A DNA stretch of 48,023 bases. Source: Lingula anatina (taxonomy: Eukaryota; Brachiopoda; Lingulata; Lingulida; Lingulidae). The notes beneath the pieces are model-generated. The model had not been told where the DNA came from. It made no database searches and saw only the letters and a program-made list of their open reading frames with translations. The translations under genes and the position numbers were made by a program. Shown here piece by piece: positions 1 through 13,100 of the stretch (its first letter is position 1; each line of letters starts with the position of its first letter). The stretch is taken from contig NW_019775834.1 in the NCBI RefSeq assembly GCF_001039355.2, positions 148,459-196,481 of the forward strand, read 5' to 3'.

Positions 1-917
1 AAGAAAATGCCTGATACTGTAAGTGACACCCAGGCAAAAATGCCATCTCTTGATTCCTGTTATAATTAAGTCAACAACATAATAACTAAGGAAATAAGAG
101 ATTAATATACACTGAGCAATCTTCAACATCTGATTATCCTGACCACATGACTCTCACAGTTCTTGCCTGGTTCAATAACGTGCTGTGTCTGTCATGCTCT
201 GAAATAAAAAATAACTCACTTAGTTTTCTGAAATATATATCATTATGTGATTTTATGAGGATTTTATGGTAAAAGGTCCACTTTTTCAGAAAACGACCCC
301 CCTTCTAAAATTGCTGGCTACGGGCCTGGTTACCGCAAAAGACTATTAATCACAAGTACTAGGGCTGTATTACATTAATAAACCATGGTGTCCTGTAAAC
401 TACACACACAAAACTTACTTATTAATACCGGTATGCCCCTCGACCGTTGATGATAAGGTCTATACGGTGATGCCATGAAGCCAGTGACGTGTCGGGTGCT
501 AGTTGTCTGCAGTTGGTCCCTTTCTTCCTACAAAATACTGCGACCTGATCTGTACTTTAAATATGTCGGCACTTAGTCCTTTTAATCTGTTCAAGCCCAA
601 CTACTTCTCTTTCTTTACTTCACTTCTCTCGCCAGTCGTGTCTGTCATCCATGGTCATTTTCCTGGTTTTCTCGGTTAGGTTTTACTGCAATGCACCCTA
701 TGACACAACATTAGCAATTCGCCATTGCGTTGCTCTATCTCAAATTACATGACAACGCCAAATTTTACTCAATGCAATCCTATAACATAAGACTTGTGCA
801 CAACCGCGAGAGAAGTTTCAATGGCAGATTTTAACCCCACCTCTCGTGAAATCTCGCTCCAATCCAGGTCTCGTTTGACGTCATCTGCTGCGCAGATGTT
901 CAAAAAAGGCTATCTCG
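1..917. other. no gene recognised
   Basis: I see no convincing exon, RNA gene or named repeat in this stretch. It is AT-rich unique-looking sequence leading up to the first foldback element. Confidence 0.5.
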
Positions 918-1107
918 GATGTTCCCTATTGCTGTCAACTTAACCGGCCTAGATGTCTGTCACGTCTAGTAGTCAAGCTGTTAAGGGTAATTATCTTTAC
1001 CCCCTAGCTGATTCAGTTAAGTCGGTTAGTCGATAGCAATTTAGTGACACTGCCCAGAAAGTTAGATCGATCCATCTTGATCGATCTAAGCATGGGAACC
1101 CAGTCCC
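918..1107. mobile_element. foldback (MITE-like) element, copy 1
   Basis: Two arms are related by inversion: an AATTGCTGTCAACTTAACCGG-like motif near 930 recurs inverted near 1030. The element ends in GATCGATC-rich sequence and GGGAACCCAGTC. The same palindromic consensus occurs at least six more times in the window. No protein is encoded, so it is non-autonomous. Confidence 0.7.
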
Positions 1108-1837
1108 AGTCTCAATCTTGAGTGCTCAGTAACAAAATTGATTAACATTACACAAATGTTACCTTGCGGATTACTTTGTAATTGCGATTTTGGTAAAAAC
1201 TGAACAAACGGTTTCATAAATTTCTCTTTTACCTGAGCACCCACGATCACCGTTTTAATGCCGATTGAATGACACCATTTAGTACTCCAAAATCCTGCCA
1301 GCGATTTGTTTTAAAAGTCTTAGTTCAGATTTTATCGTAGATAAAGCAAATTAATGTCTTGGTTTCATGAAAATGTGTAATTAGGGGCTCATAACTCCAT
1401 AACAAAAAAAAATGACGGCACCAGTTTGTTGCGAATATACTCCTGGTCAACGTCGCCAATCTTCGTGATAAATTCTTGTTCAGGGATGAAGTTACGCCCT
1501 ATACCAATTGCTATCTCACCTCATAGAAAGGCGTTAAATTGACAATTAAAGCTTTGAGTGGTCTATGCTTACACGTTGCAACAAAAAAGAATAAACGCCG
1601 ATATTTTATATCTTCGAGGGGTATTTCATTTTTTTAAATTAGCACAAAGATACATGTAGATGCATTTTTGAATAATAAGATTCAATAAAACACTCATTTT
1701 CCGTATCTGGATGCTAATAAAGGGTTAAAATATCCTTAAAGGGTCTGAGAAATCCCGAAGGGGTGCATGTGCGTCCCACACACCTTGATTAGGACATTTA
1801 GTCCTAGCTTACACCTTATTGGAATGCATACCCTTGT

Positions 1838-2097
1838 TAACCTACCTCTGTAATAACTGCACGTGCCCTGTCTGTATCCAGCAATATACATGTACCAACG
1901 TTCACTCCTGCCAATTCCTTCTTTCATTCCACAGGCTCCCGTGGTAAAATGTACAAAGCTTAAATCGCACGTTCTTTATACATGTTATACTCCAGAATTG
2001 CGCATGTCATTGGAAGACCTATTTTTTTTTTTTTTTTTTTTTTTGGGGGGGGGGGGGGGGATTATTCACCCACCTACGCCTATCCCCTTATAAGGTA
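1838..2097. repeat. interspersed repeat segment, copy 1 of 3
   Basis: This segment recurs at 16630-16853 in the same orientation, and in the right arm (43358-43566) inverted. The 16.6-kb copy lies outside the inverted duplication, so this is an independent interspersed repeat. A long T run followed by a G run near 2023-2060 interrupts this copy and is absent from the others. Confidence 0.65.
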
Positions 2098-3192
2098 GTT
2101 TGATAAAAATAAATTCTTTCATGATGATCGCTTTAGTTTTCCGGGTATTTAGTATTCTGTTCGTGGAACTGGTCCGCGATATCGGAGAAGAGAACAATCA
2201 AACCCCAAATTATCATGGATAAAAAATCCTGACAATCTTTTCTGTACTCTTATTGTAATGTGACCTACATCTTTTAGTGTGACTTTACTGAAGCCTTGGT
2301 TTTCAGATAGCTGTATTGAAGTGGAACTGGCATTCTTGACTTTTGAATCTATTATCCTTGTAAGTAAGAGGATTATTACCATTCAAAGATCATCATTATT
2401 GTGTATCATTAATGCACTGGCACGTAGAGACACTTTTTGGCTAACAAGATAGTTGACATTGCAGCCGGTGATCGATACAAGGTCGATCTTATCTGGATTT
2501 TTCTTGCAAAGAGAAAGTGAAATACTATTTGTGTCACTTTTCACTGTAACTGACCTACATGGGAGAGATAGAGAGTTGCGGGTAAACCTAAACGGGATAT
2601 AGCACTCGAATGCATTTCTCGTGCAATTTATACTCTATAGGCTTGCCCCACTAATTGTGAGACCTGCATTTTTAACACCCGTGTATTGATCCTACTACCT
2701 TGCATATTACGGTAGTTTTAGAAAGAAGTCTTTAGGAAATGCCTTCCAAACATGCATTTAAAGCATTTGAAAAAAATTAATTTACCTTTTTTTCAGATTG
2801 AGAAGAATAGATATTCAAGCGAGGCAGATTGATTCATAAATATGAAATTCCCTCGTGGTTCAATCAAATGCCAAGGCGGATATACCCAGCTAGGGGTGCC
2901 TTGTCTTTGTAATTTGATTGATTTTAAGTTAATTTTTTATTTATTGTACACGAATATCTTTTTAATTCACTTTATCTTATTTCCATGTCTTTGAGAGAAC
3001 ACAAAAGACGTTAGTCCAAGTACAAAAAGCAGAAATTCATAAGCAAAATTTCAGCCAGTAAGAGATAAGATGCCTTGCATATTTGGAAACCATAAAACGC
3101 CCATCCCTAGTTTATACAAACACTCAAAGATAACTTTGGTGACTCACCACCTTGTGTCTGCTATTAAGGACTTCTAAAATAGTGTACAAATT

Positions 3193-3422
3193 TAAGGGAC
3201 CATTCCCACAGATATTGGGAGTCTCACTAAATTGCTGTTAACTTGACAGGCTTTAATGTCTGTCACACTTAGTAAAGCTGTTAGGGGGTTATTATCTTTA
3301 CCCTAGCTGATTCGGTAGGCGTGAAAGACAATTAAGCCGGTTAAGTTAACAGCAATTTAGTGACACTCCCCAGGGAGATACATCGATCCAGATAGATCGA
3401 TTTAGGCATGGGAGCCCAGTCT
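3193..3422. mobile_element. foldback (MITE-like) element, copy 2
   Basis: This full-length copy starts with GGGACCATTCCCACAGATAT and ends with GCATGGGAGCCCAGTC. Internal inverted arms surround a short centre carrying the TAGCTGATTCGGTAGGCGTG motif. It lies just downstream of the CARD-encoding exon and is mirrored by the copy at 42020-42258, so it predates the inverted duplication. Confidence 0.8.
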
Positions 3423-3804
3423 AAGTATGAGCACCCTGTAGCCAGAGCTCTGACTCGTTATCTCCAGAGATTATGAGTCAGAGCCACGTTAGCCCGGGGG
3501 AGAAAAAGGGGAGGTTTTGGGAAAGTACTAGATCTAGCACCTTAAAAAACTTCCTCGTTGAAAGGGGAAAATATTTAATGCATAATACTTCAGCGTGTTT
3601 AAGTAACTAGGCACACAGTTGCAACACTATAATCAAACGAACATAAACTTGGCTGGATAGCATATGCATACATACAAAAAGACTATTTAAAGATTATCAT
3701 ACTATTGAAAAACAAATTTGAAATTAATTACTATTTTGCCCATTTATCCATTAGAATTTATCACGTGCACCCATCGATGGACAAAGCTCATTTTTCAAAG
3801 ATTG

Positions 3805-4125
3805 TCAAGTCTCTTTTGGTTCAATGTCATCTAACGACAACTCGAGGAGGTCTGCCATTCTTTTACAGTTCTGTTCGCGCAGCGCATTGCACAGCTTGGG
3901 AATCGGGGTTTTCTCCACTGGACAAAGAAAGATTTTATTCAGTAAAATGGAGCACCCATTGACAGTGGATCTTGTACAAGCCTTTTCTATCTCGTCTTTG
4001 TCGTAGAATGTCAATATCCCATCAGCAAAAAGCTGTATATATACGTCCTTAGGGTCAACGCTGTTTATAATTTCAGGGGTGTGACGTTTCAACTTCTCGT
4101 AGCTTGCTTCTAGGATGCGGGCATT
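3805..4125 (-). CDS. CARD-encoding terminal exon
   Basis: Residues 679-784, starting NARILEASYEKL and ending in TGA. The acceptor reads AATCGACAG. Helical spacing, the LFADGILTFYDKDEIE stretch (typical of CARD helices 2-3) and the following LL..I segment indicate a caspase recruitment domain, which would bind another CARD in a caspase or adaptor. The copy at 41334-41654 is almost identical in its second half but differs at about 12 residues in its first half. Confidence 0.75.
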   Translation of the reverse strand, partial: NARILEASYEKLKRHTPEIINSVDPKDVYIQLFADGILTFYDKDEIEKACTRSTVNGCSILLNKIFLCPVEKTPIPKLCNALREQNCKRMADLLELSLDDIEPKET

Positions 4126-7100
4126 CTGTCGATTAAAATGAATAAAGTATTATTATAATATTAGTCTCTCTTAGACGTACACAAATAAAGGAAGACAATG
4201 AATGTAACGTCTTCATGCAGCAAAGTTTGAATTTTGCATGAAATATATACTATTGTCTTTTCATCACAAGGGTATATACCACATATCTTAAACCGTTCAC
4301 AGAATGACGGCCCATAAATCTGTTATTAAATTTATAATTTTTGAGATTCGAGTCAATCGCATTGGAGACAGAGACTTGCGAATTTCTCTTTGAAACTTAG
4401 AGCTCAAATACTACTTTATGGAGCACAATTCTGTGAACAGTTTAAATCGTCGTTTAAAAGGAAAATTGCTTTTTTATTTTCAATTTTTAAACTTAAGTAC
4501 ACTTTATGATTTTCAGTTCATTTACTTATACTAACAACCTCTTTGATTTTCTGTCATCGACGTGTGCAATGTTCATTTTATTTTCTGGTCAAGACTTTAT
4601 TGGTCGGTATTCAACATTTTACCTCGCTAAGAATTAACCTCAGTTTCTTTCAGTATATTCTGTATGACCCAGACTTTCTACAACACAGCTATTGTTTATA
4701 CATGCATTCACAACACACACAAACACCCCCCCCCACACACACACACAAACAAAAACAAACCCACAAACACAAACATACATGCGTGTTCACGCACACGACG
4801 ACAAGGTGCTGCATCCTGCACATACTGAAAACAAATCCACATTGTGTATACTTACATAAATAATGTCCAAACTTTTCTGCATTTTAACATGTGCTTTTCG
4901 CTCGACCCTTCTAAACAATTTCAGCATTTCCAGAAACGATTCACCCACTGCAAAAAAGACCAAAGCACAAGGCTCCAAATCCACTCCTTTTCTTTCAGCG
5001 GTTCCATCCAGCCCAATGTCGGCGGCAATAATACGCCATATCTTTGGGGTTTTGACAGCTTCGTTAAGAGAAGTCCGCTCTTTCGGAGACAAAAAGCGCA
5101 TTGGATGCAAGTCCGATTTTAGTGTGCCTGTGCCGATCTCAAACTGTACAGACGACGAGCTTCTTGGGGTATTGAATTTGACGATCTGTAAATATGCCAA
5201 AAGATGTATGTATGACAGCAAGCCTTTAAAATTTTGATAATTCAGTCGTATTTTAATAATGATTTATTTATTTATTTGCTATAATCGCAACTAAAGGGTT
5301 GAAGTTTTACAATATATCATATATTAAATCATAAGGTATTTAAAGGTAACTAAAAATTATAAGTTACAATGTAAAAGACCAAAGCTAAAAACAAGACTTA
5401 TAAGACAGTTTGGAGCAGTATTTTACATGAAATTTAAAATTTTAAATTTAAAATTTAATACGCTCCGTTTTCACTCTTGGTATTAAAAATTTGTTGCTGA
5501 CCCTTAGATTTCTTGGATTCTTTTCTTTAAACAGATGTAACTTATTAAAATTCTTGATTTTTGTAAAAAAGTTCTTAAATAAAACATCTGTTTTCTCCCT
5601 CAGAGAGGTAAGATTACTAGCCTGTAGGGCATCCTTGTAAGTATAAAATGGGTAAATAATTCTAAGAGCTTTTAATAGAACTTAAAATAAAATAAATATT
5701 CTGCGTCTTTGAGGAAATTCAGTCTACACTAGTATGGGTGGGCGTACTGAAATAGAAAGTTATTGCATAATATTCGCCCTGAAGTTTATGTTTGAAAGTC
5801 TCAAATATTACGAATTATGAATCAATATAAAAATTCCCGATGGTATGGCTTGGCTTAGTAGCCTTTGGTGCAAAGAATTATTGTAGTTTTGCCTTCTGCA
5901 TAATACATGTAGCCATTGTGTCAAATATAAATTCATGGTAGATTCATATTCCATACATGTTCCTCGATCGTTCATGAACGTGGACCACAATAAAAAGAAT
6001 AAATAATAGCCGAAAAATGCAGATTATTATACCTGTGACATGGACTTCCTGACGAGAATTTTGGCGCTTGATGATTTTGGATCTTGGTTCTCCTGCCGGA
6101 CGTCGATGTCACAGTGAAGGTCACGCACAGGGTCCATTCCATGTGGTTTAAGAACGTAATTGCGATATGGCTGTAGGTTGTTTTGCAATTCGTCGAAGTA
6201 AATTATCTGAAAAAGCGAGATTAATACATGCAGCATGTACATTAAAGGGATCCAAGTTAAATTGTTGTGATACGCCAGCAAGTTGTTTTGCAATATATCG
6301 AGGTAAGTTATCTGAAAAATCAAGATGAAGTATTTTCCATGTAATTAATTACAAAAAATTGTTTTTTGATTTGCCGAGCAGTCACCCGTCGATTCCGTAG
6401 TACAAAGACGAAAAGTACAGGGGGCAACTTAAATTAATGACTTGGATAAATGCATTAAACAAGACAGCAAAGCTACCAAATATACATATAACAACAGCGC
6501 CAACAGACAAAAGGTAAAACGGTTTTCATTTTATTTGTATAACACTGAAATTGCAGGGAGACGGCGTTAACGACTACGGCTAGATCTGAGTGTATATTAA
6601 AAGAGAGGAAATTTTACTATTTTTATGTAATAAGACAGATATATTTTCGACAAAAAGGATTTGAGGGAGATGGTGGGAGGGAGTATATTACCACCATGCT
6701 CCAGGTCAATTGATTGCAGAAAACTGTATACCTGAGGTGTGCCACCACCAGTTGCGCCCCCTGGCGAGGTCACTCTCCACTTTTTTCCAAGGTCCAGCAA
6801 TGTGACCTTGACATCTCGCTCCTCATCCTCGCGGCATACGCATGAGTGAAACACAAACCTGCCATCTGGTGCCAGGCGATGCATGTTCAACTCTGCCATC
6901 TGTTCATTCAGCTCCTGCCATACAGGGTAGTAATAGATTATGAATATTAATGAAATCGCTGTTCTAACTTTATATCTAACAGATTTATTAACCCAACTTT
7001 TTCTGTTATCGTTTCAATTAACCGTGGTTTTTCCTAGTTGGTGAGTATATAGGTTCCATAATTTTAGGAGAGAATAACATTAACTCTTAGTCCGTGGGCC

Positions 7101-10100
7101 AAATACCGAAACCCTCCCCCCCCTTAGTGATTATCGTTCACTATGTTTTTCTGATAGCTTAGGTCCTTAGCTTTTATTTTCTGCTTGTTTGCCATTAAAC
7201 TGGTGGTGGGTGTGTGTGCTACAGCCGTTGCCATGGTAACACACGGGTTAAAAATTGACATTTCTGAGCCCAACAAAATCTAAAATATTTCAAATACATA
7301 AACTAAATAGAATTCAAAATCGTTCTAGACATGTAGTTTAAGATGTGCACTATACCTAACGATGAACAAAATTTTCCAAGATGGCGGCAAATCCAAGATG
7401 GCGGCCAATTTTTGCTGTTTTTTCAAAAATTTTGATAATTTTAAATTTTTTAATTCTTTTTTAATTATTAAAGAATTGCAATATCTGGGATATTTTGATG
7501 CACCAGTGTAGCATGGAGTCTATGTTTTCTGCCTGTAGTGTTTATTCAAGGTGCAATCTTTTTATTGAGATGAAAAATCCTGAAATCCAACATGGCTGCC
7601 ACAAAACAAGTCTTTTACATGTAGCTGTCCTGTCTGGAAATATGACAGATTTATCATCCCAAATTAAGTTCTTCATTACTTTTGGTGCACTGGATATAAA
7701 AACAGAACCATTTTCAATTACTTGACTTAATTTGGATTACAGTATGGCTTTCAAAATTCAAAATGGCCGCCAATGACCGTGAATTTACATCTTTGTAACC
7801 AGTAGACTAAAATATGGCAGCAATATTCCCTAATTTTATCTTAAGTTTGGATGAATACTTATGTTTTATTAGTGCTGATCACTACTAGATGTGTGTTCAT
7901 GTAAAATGATTAAAAAAAAGAAAGATCAAATGGTCAACAATAACCTAGACGAGATATAAGACCTATAATACCCCCCAATAAATGCAAGTCACTCACATTT
8001 GACCTAAGAAATCACACAAAGTTTCATGTACATGCTAATCACTCACATCTGACATGGGAAAGAATACTTTTGAGTTGAAATACTAATGTATTCTGTCGCA
8101 TTTGAAAGAAATGGCTGTCAATGAGTATAGGGGACTATATATTTATGGTCAATATGATACACTCTTGCTAAAAAATTGATAGAAAATTATATTCCAAAAG
8201 AATGTTACTTAGATTGATTTTATTAACCTGAATCCCCCTTTAGCGACTTTTATTTAATATTATATATCGCTTACATCCTAAGATCCCATTTTCTGCTTGT
8301 TTTCTATTCAATTAACCCAGCCATTGCCATACCAACACAGGGGTTCGAAATTGACATTTCTGAGACTAAGAAAATTTCATACATTTCAAATATATTAACT
8401 TCAACAATAATGTAAACTTAAGAAGACATCTGTATTCGTGGTATGATGGCAAAAGATTCTTTGAACATCCAAGATGATGTGATTTTTTTCAAGATGGCAG
8501 CAATATCAAAATTGCGACCGGTTTGAGCTGATTTCTAAACCTGTTTCTACTGTAAGTAACTAACGTTGAAAATTTAATGGGATCGAGAAATGTTAAGTAT
8601 TTTTATATCCATATGGTATTTAGTCTTTACTTATGGCTTAAAGTGTTTGTTATTCCTATAATTATCATTTTAAGAACAAAAAAAAAAAACAAAAAAAAAA
8701 ACTTGAAATCCAAAATGACCCCAACAAATCCTGGGTGATTTACTTTGGTATATATTGCTGTCCTATTAAACTTCTAATATTGTATATTGTTCTCCGAAAT
8801 TGCCTTCTTTCTATCTGTATTTATTCTTTTATTCTTTTGTATTTGTTGTTACCTTTTGATGTATTGAATTTGAATAATATGAAGCCAAGATCGTGAACAT
8901 TTGTAATAACTCAATATGGTCTACAAGTATTTAAATTATCGTGCGGTAGATGGCTGAAATTATTTGATCATCTCTTACCATCTATTGGGCAAGTTGAATG
9001 ACACAAAATAGTCTGATTTTGAGTGAAAGGCAACTAGTTTGCAAATATAGATGGCGATTTTGCATTTCTATACAATTATATTTTAAGTAAAATGTTATAA
9101 AAAATTAAATTATATATTCAGTTGAAGTTAGTGCATATATTGATTTTTCCAAAACGTGGATATAGTTTTACCTCTCTAGCAGTTTGAAGCTGAGCTATGG
9201 CATATACGTGTAAATGTTCTATTCCTTTTATTCATATAGATGAACACCATCTTAGATTGTAACAAAAACTCAGTTTCAGAGGTAACAGCAAAATTTAATT
9301 GGCTTTCCAGTGAACATTCTTCATGAAAAAAGACTACAGCCAAGACATTTCATCCATTTCCAAAAAGCCTTAATCCTACATATTTAACTGAATATGGACA
9401 AGTGTTTCCGTGAAAGCAGCGTAGAAAGGGCATATTTGATTATAATTAACTGCACAAATTTTAGAATTATTTGTTTGTTGCACTGTTTAATATTATTGCA
9501 GCAAAATTTATACCTGCACTGTCATGGTCATTTGTGGCCATGGTGAATTTTGGAATAGCCAAGTAAATATAATTTGGCTGAAAATGAATAGAAATTATTA
9601 ATATTTAGATAATATCCTAATAGGTTAATTCAGTTTATCAGAAAGAGCAAAAGAGGCATTTTGAAACGAAAATGTAATATATATTCGGTCAGCACATCAG
9701 TATGTATGAACCCTGTTTTGTGATGGCCACCATAGATTTTAGGTTTTATTACTCTTAAAAAAGAGGATATAGGAGTAACAATCACTGTAAACAGTAATTA
9801 TGCAATTCTGTTCATATCAGCATATCCAAAAACCTAACATTTTTCAATTCCAATGCTGCTTTCAAAGTTTACAAAAAGCTACTTTCAGTAATAAGAAGAA
9901 AATTAACATAAATCTCTCATCATCTTGGATTGGCTGCCATTTTGGCAATTTAACTATGATAATTTTTTCAAATAATTTTATTGATAACTGAGGTCCAAGT
10001 CTAATTTTTTTAAAAAAAGTTTACAATACAGCGAGTTCATATATTTGAAATACATGGCAATTTAAAGGTCTCAGAAATTATAATTTTAAAACCCCTGTGT

Positions 10101-13100
10101 TACTATGGCAACAGCTGAATCTGTCACACCTTTCACCTATTACATGGCAAACAAGCAGAATATTTGAACTTAGGGCCCAAGCTATCAGAAAACCATAGTA
10201 AATAAAAATTGCTAATAGGGCTGAGCTAGCTTGAGTTTATTAAATTTTATTTTGTATTGGAATAATGTATTATATCATTTCATGTGTAAGCAAATTGGCG
10301 GCCATTTTGAATTTCGAAAGTCATAATGCAATCTGAATTAACACAATTTATATAAAAGGGTCCTAGGTCCATATTCAGTACACCTAAAAGTAATAAAGAA
10401 TATAATTTGGGATGATTAATGTGGCATCTTTCCAGTTAGGACAGCCGTATGTAAAAGACATGGTTTGTGGCAGCCACCTTGGATTTCAGGATTTTACGTC
10501 AAAATTAAAAGGTTACATCTTCAACAAGCACTTTAGGCAGACAGCAGAGGCTTTTTACCATTATGGAACATCAAAACACATGCCACATTGCAATTTCTTA
10601 ATAATTAAATAAAAACTCAAATATAAAAAAATTCCCAAAATTATTTAAAAATGAGCAATAATTGGCAGCCATCTTGAATTTGCTGCCATCTTGGGACATT
10701 TTGATGATTGTGAAGTATAGCACACTTCTTAATTTACACATTTGGTATAATTGTGAATTCCATGATTTTAAATGCATTTGGAATATTTAATTTTTATTTT
10801 TGGTCTCAAAAATATCAATTTTCAACCCCAGACATTACCATGGCAACAGCTCCGTCACTCACACCCACCACCAGTTTAATGGCAAACAAGCAAAAAATAA
10901 AAGCTTAGGGCCTAACCTACCAGAAAAAAAAAAAAAAATCACTAATGGGACTAAGTTGGTGGGAGATAATTAAAATTAATATTCTGTTGGAAGAATATAT
11001 TATATCAGTTTTAGCCAGTGTGTATAAGCATATTGGCGGCCATTTTGAATTTTGAAAGTCTTAATGTAATCAGAATTAATGCAAATTGTTTTAAAAAGTC
11101 CTAAGCTCGAAATTAGTTTATTAAAAGTAATAAAGAATGACACTTTGATGATAAATCTGGCATCTTTCCAGTTGGGACAGCAGACTTATATTTTGGCCAC
11201 CATTTTGGATTTCAGGATTTTACAACAAAATTGAAAGGTTTCATCTAAAATAAATACTGTAGGTAGCAAGTAGAGACTGTATGCTATTCCGGCGCATCAA
11301 AACATATCCCACATTCTTATTCCTTTATAATTGAACAAAGACTCAAATATGAAAAATAATTGAAATTACTCAAAAATTAGCAAAAATTGGCCGCCATCTT
11401 GAATTTACAGCCATCTTGGAACATTTTGAGGTTTATAAAGTATAGTGCAGCTCTTAAACTATACATCTGAAAGGATTTTGAATTCCATCCACTTAACACA
11501 TTTGAATAATTTAATATTTTTTTGGTCTCAGAAATTTCAATTTTTTATCTCAGACGTTACCATGGCAACGGCTGTAGCACACACACCCACCACCAGTTTA
11601 ATGGCAAACAAGCGGAAAATCAAAGCTTAGGACCTAAGCTATGAGAAAAACATAGTGAACGAAAATCACTAAGGGGGGGGAGGGGGGTCTACATTGGCCC
11701 ATAGACTATCTGAAAGCTATAACAATAACAATTGCAAACAGAGCGTATACAAAAAATAACAATAAACCGAATATCTATATGTAGGCCTACCTTTAGAGCA
11801 GTAGGCATGTCATCTACGCAGTGGACGTTAAGAGAGAGCTTAGCAGTGTCGCAATCGTAGTCACCGAACGCAGCTGCAAGTACACGCTTTTGGCTGCAAG
11901 AGGTTGTGTGTTTTGTAAAATGATTCAAAGAGAGCAAGCATCTTGTCGGTGTGAAGTTAACACACGTTCGGGCATCGGCTTCTTCCCATTTGCATTGTTG
12001 GTTCAGATCTGTCTGCGATTGCCAGAGCTTTACAACTGCGTTATCAACATTTGGTACATTGTGCGGAAAACTGAGGAGCACGTGCTTTTTGAAATGCGTG
12101 CCGTGAGGCCCGCACACGATGATTGGGCTAGTTCTTGACTGGCCAGTAGGAAGGACTGGGCGATCTTCCTTCCTATTGCTGATGCCGATAAACAGTTCTT
12201 TACTTTTCTCAGTGATTGCCCCCTCTGGGACCACAATGGATACCCCGTGCTGTGGAAGCGAGGCATAGCCACCTTGAGGGGTGATCAGGAATTTTTTGAG
12301 GAGTAACAACTCGTCTTTAGTCGCTGAAATAGTAAACATGGGTTCGTGTTCAAAAACGTACTGGACAATATATAAGCAATCGTGTTTTATATTGAGAAAT
12401 ACCAACACTAAGTTAGGGCTCATTCCCAATGAAATTATCGTTCTACTCAGACCCCATTCCTAGAGATTAGATCGACCTAACTCCCTTGGGGTTCACGCTA
12501 AATAGCTGTTAGCCGAGCGGGCACGAAAGTTAATTACCCCCTTACAGCTTATAGTAGGCGGGACGGACATTTAAGCCGGATTATCTGACAGTAATCTAGT
12601 GAGACTCCCCACGTGGATAGATCGATCTAAAATCTATGGGAATGCGCCCTTAGATCCATATTAAATAGACTCACACACCTCCTCCTGGTGTTGAGTGTAA
12701 TACAGAGCTGCTAGTGATTATAAGAGCACGTAAGAAACAACAGGAGGCGTGTTAATCTGATCGAATTCAGCAAAAGTTCAGGGGAGTTGGATCAATCAAT
12801 GATGACCGATAATTCTATGACTGTGACTAATTTACATTGAAATAATGATTTTTATTAAGCTATAAAACAAAATGTTAAAATCTCCAATTTTGGGTTCTAA
12901 AAAAGACAGCTATATCTATAACATAGCAAAACATAAGGGACCTTTTTACTGTTTTCATTGAAAGTGTATAGTGTAAAGGACGAAAAGAAATTACCTCCAT
13001 TCGCCTTGGCAGCACCACCACGCTTATGGTTATATGACTTCGATGTGCTCAGCAATTTCTCATGTAACGGTGGAGAGATCTTCTGATTTTCAGAAATTAC

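Larger units (their letters stand above)
918..6241. repeat. left arm of a large inverted duplication
   Basis: Read in reverse complement, this stretch matches 40478-44476 nearly base for base over most of its length (roughly 95% by eye). The match covers a UPA exon, a CARD exon, the 3' flank, a nested foldback element and several kb of non-coding DNA. The left arm has about 1.27 kb (roughly 4297-5566) that the right arm lacks, and that segment contains the death-domain exon. The inner edge is near 6241, where similarity stops abruptly. The outer edge falls inside a foldback element. Confidence 0.9.

Noticed and set aside
4787-4855. Extension of the death-domain exon past 4856
   Set aside because: A strong GTAAGT donor at the TAT codon gives the phase 0 join needed by the CARD exon, and the downstream reading becomes low-complexity CA-rich sequence.
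7495-7725. Small plus-strand open frame, and similar ones at 9800-9991 and 10412-10612
   Set aside because: They lie inside the foldback repeat array and resemble no protein family.
7115-11688. CRISPR-like array
   Set aside because: Units are about 730 bp, inverted as well as direct, and the sequence is clearly animal.
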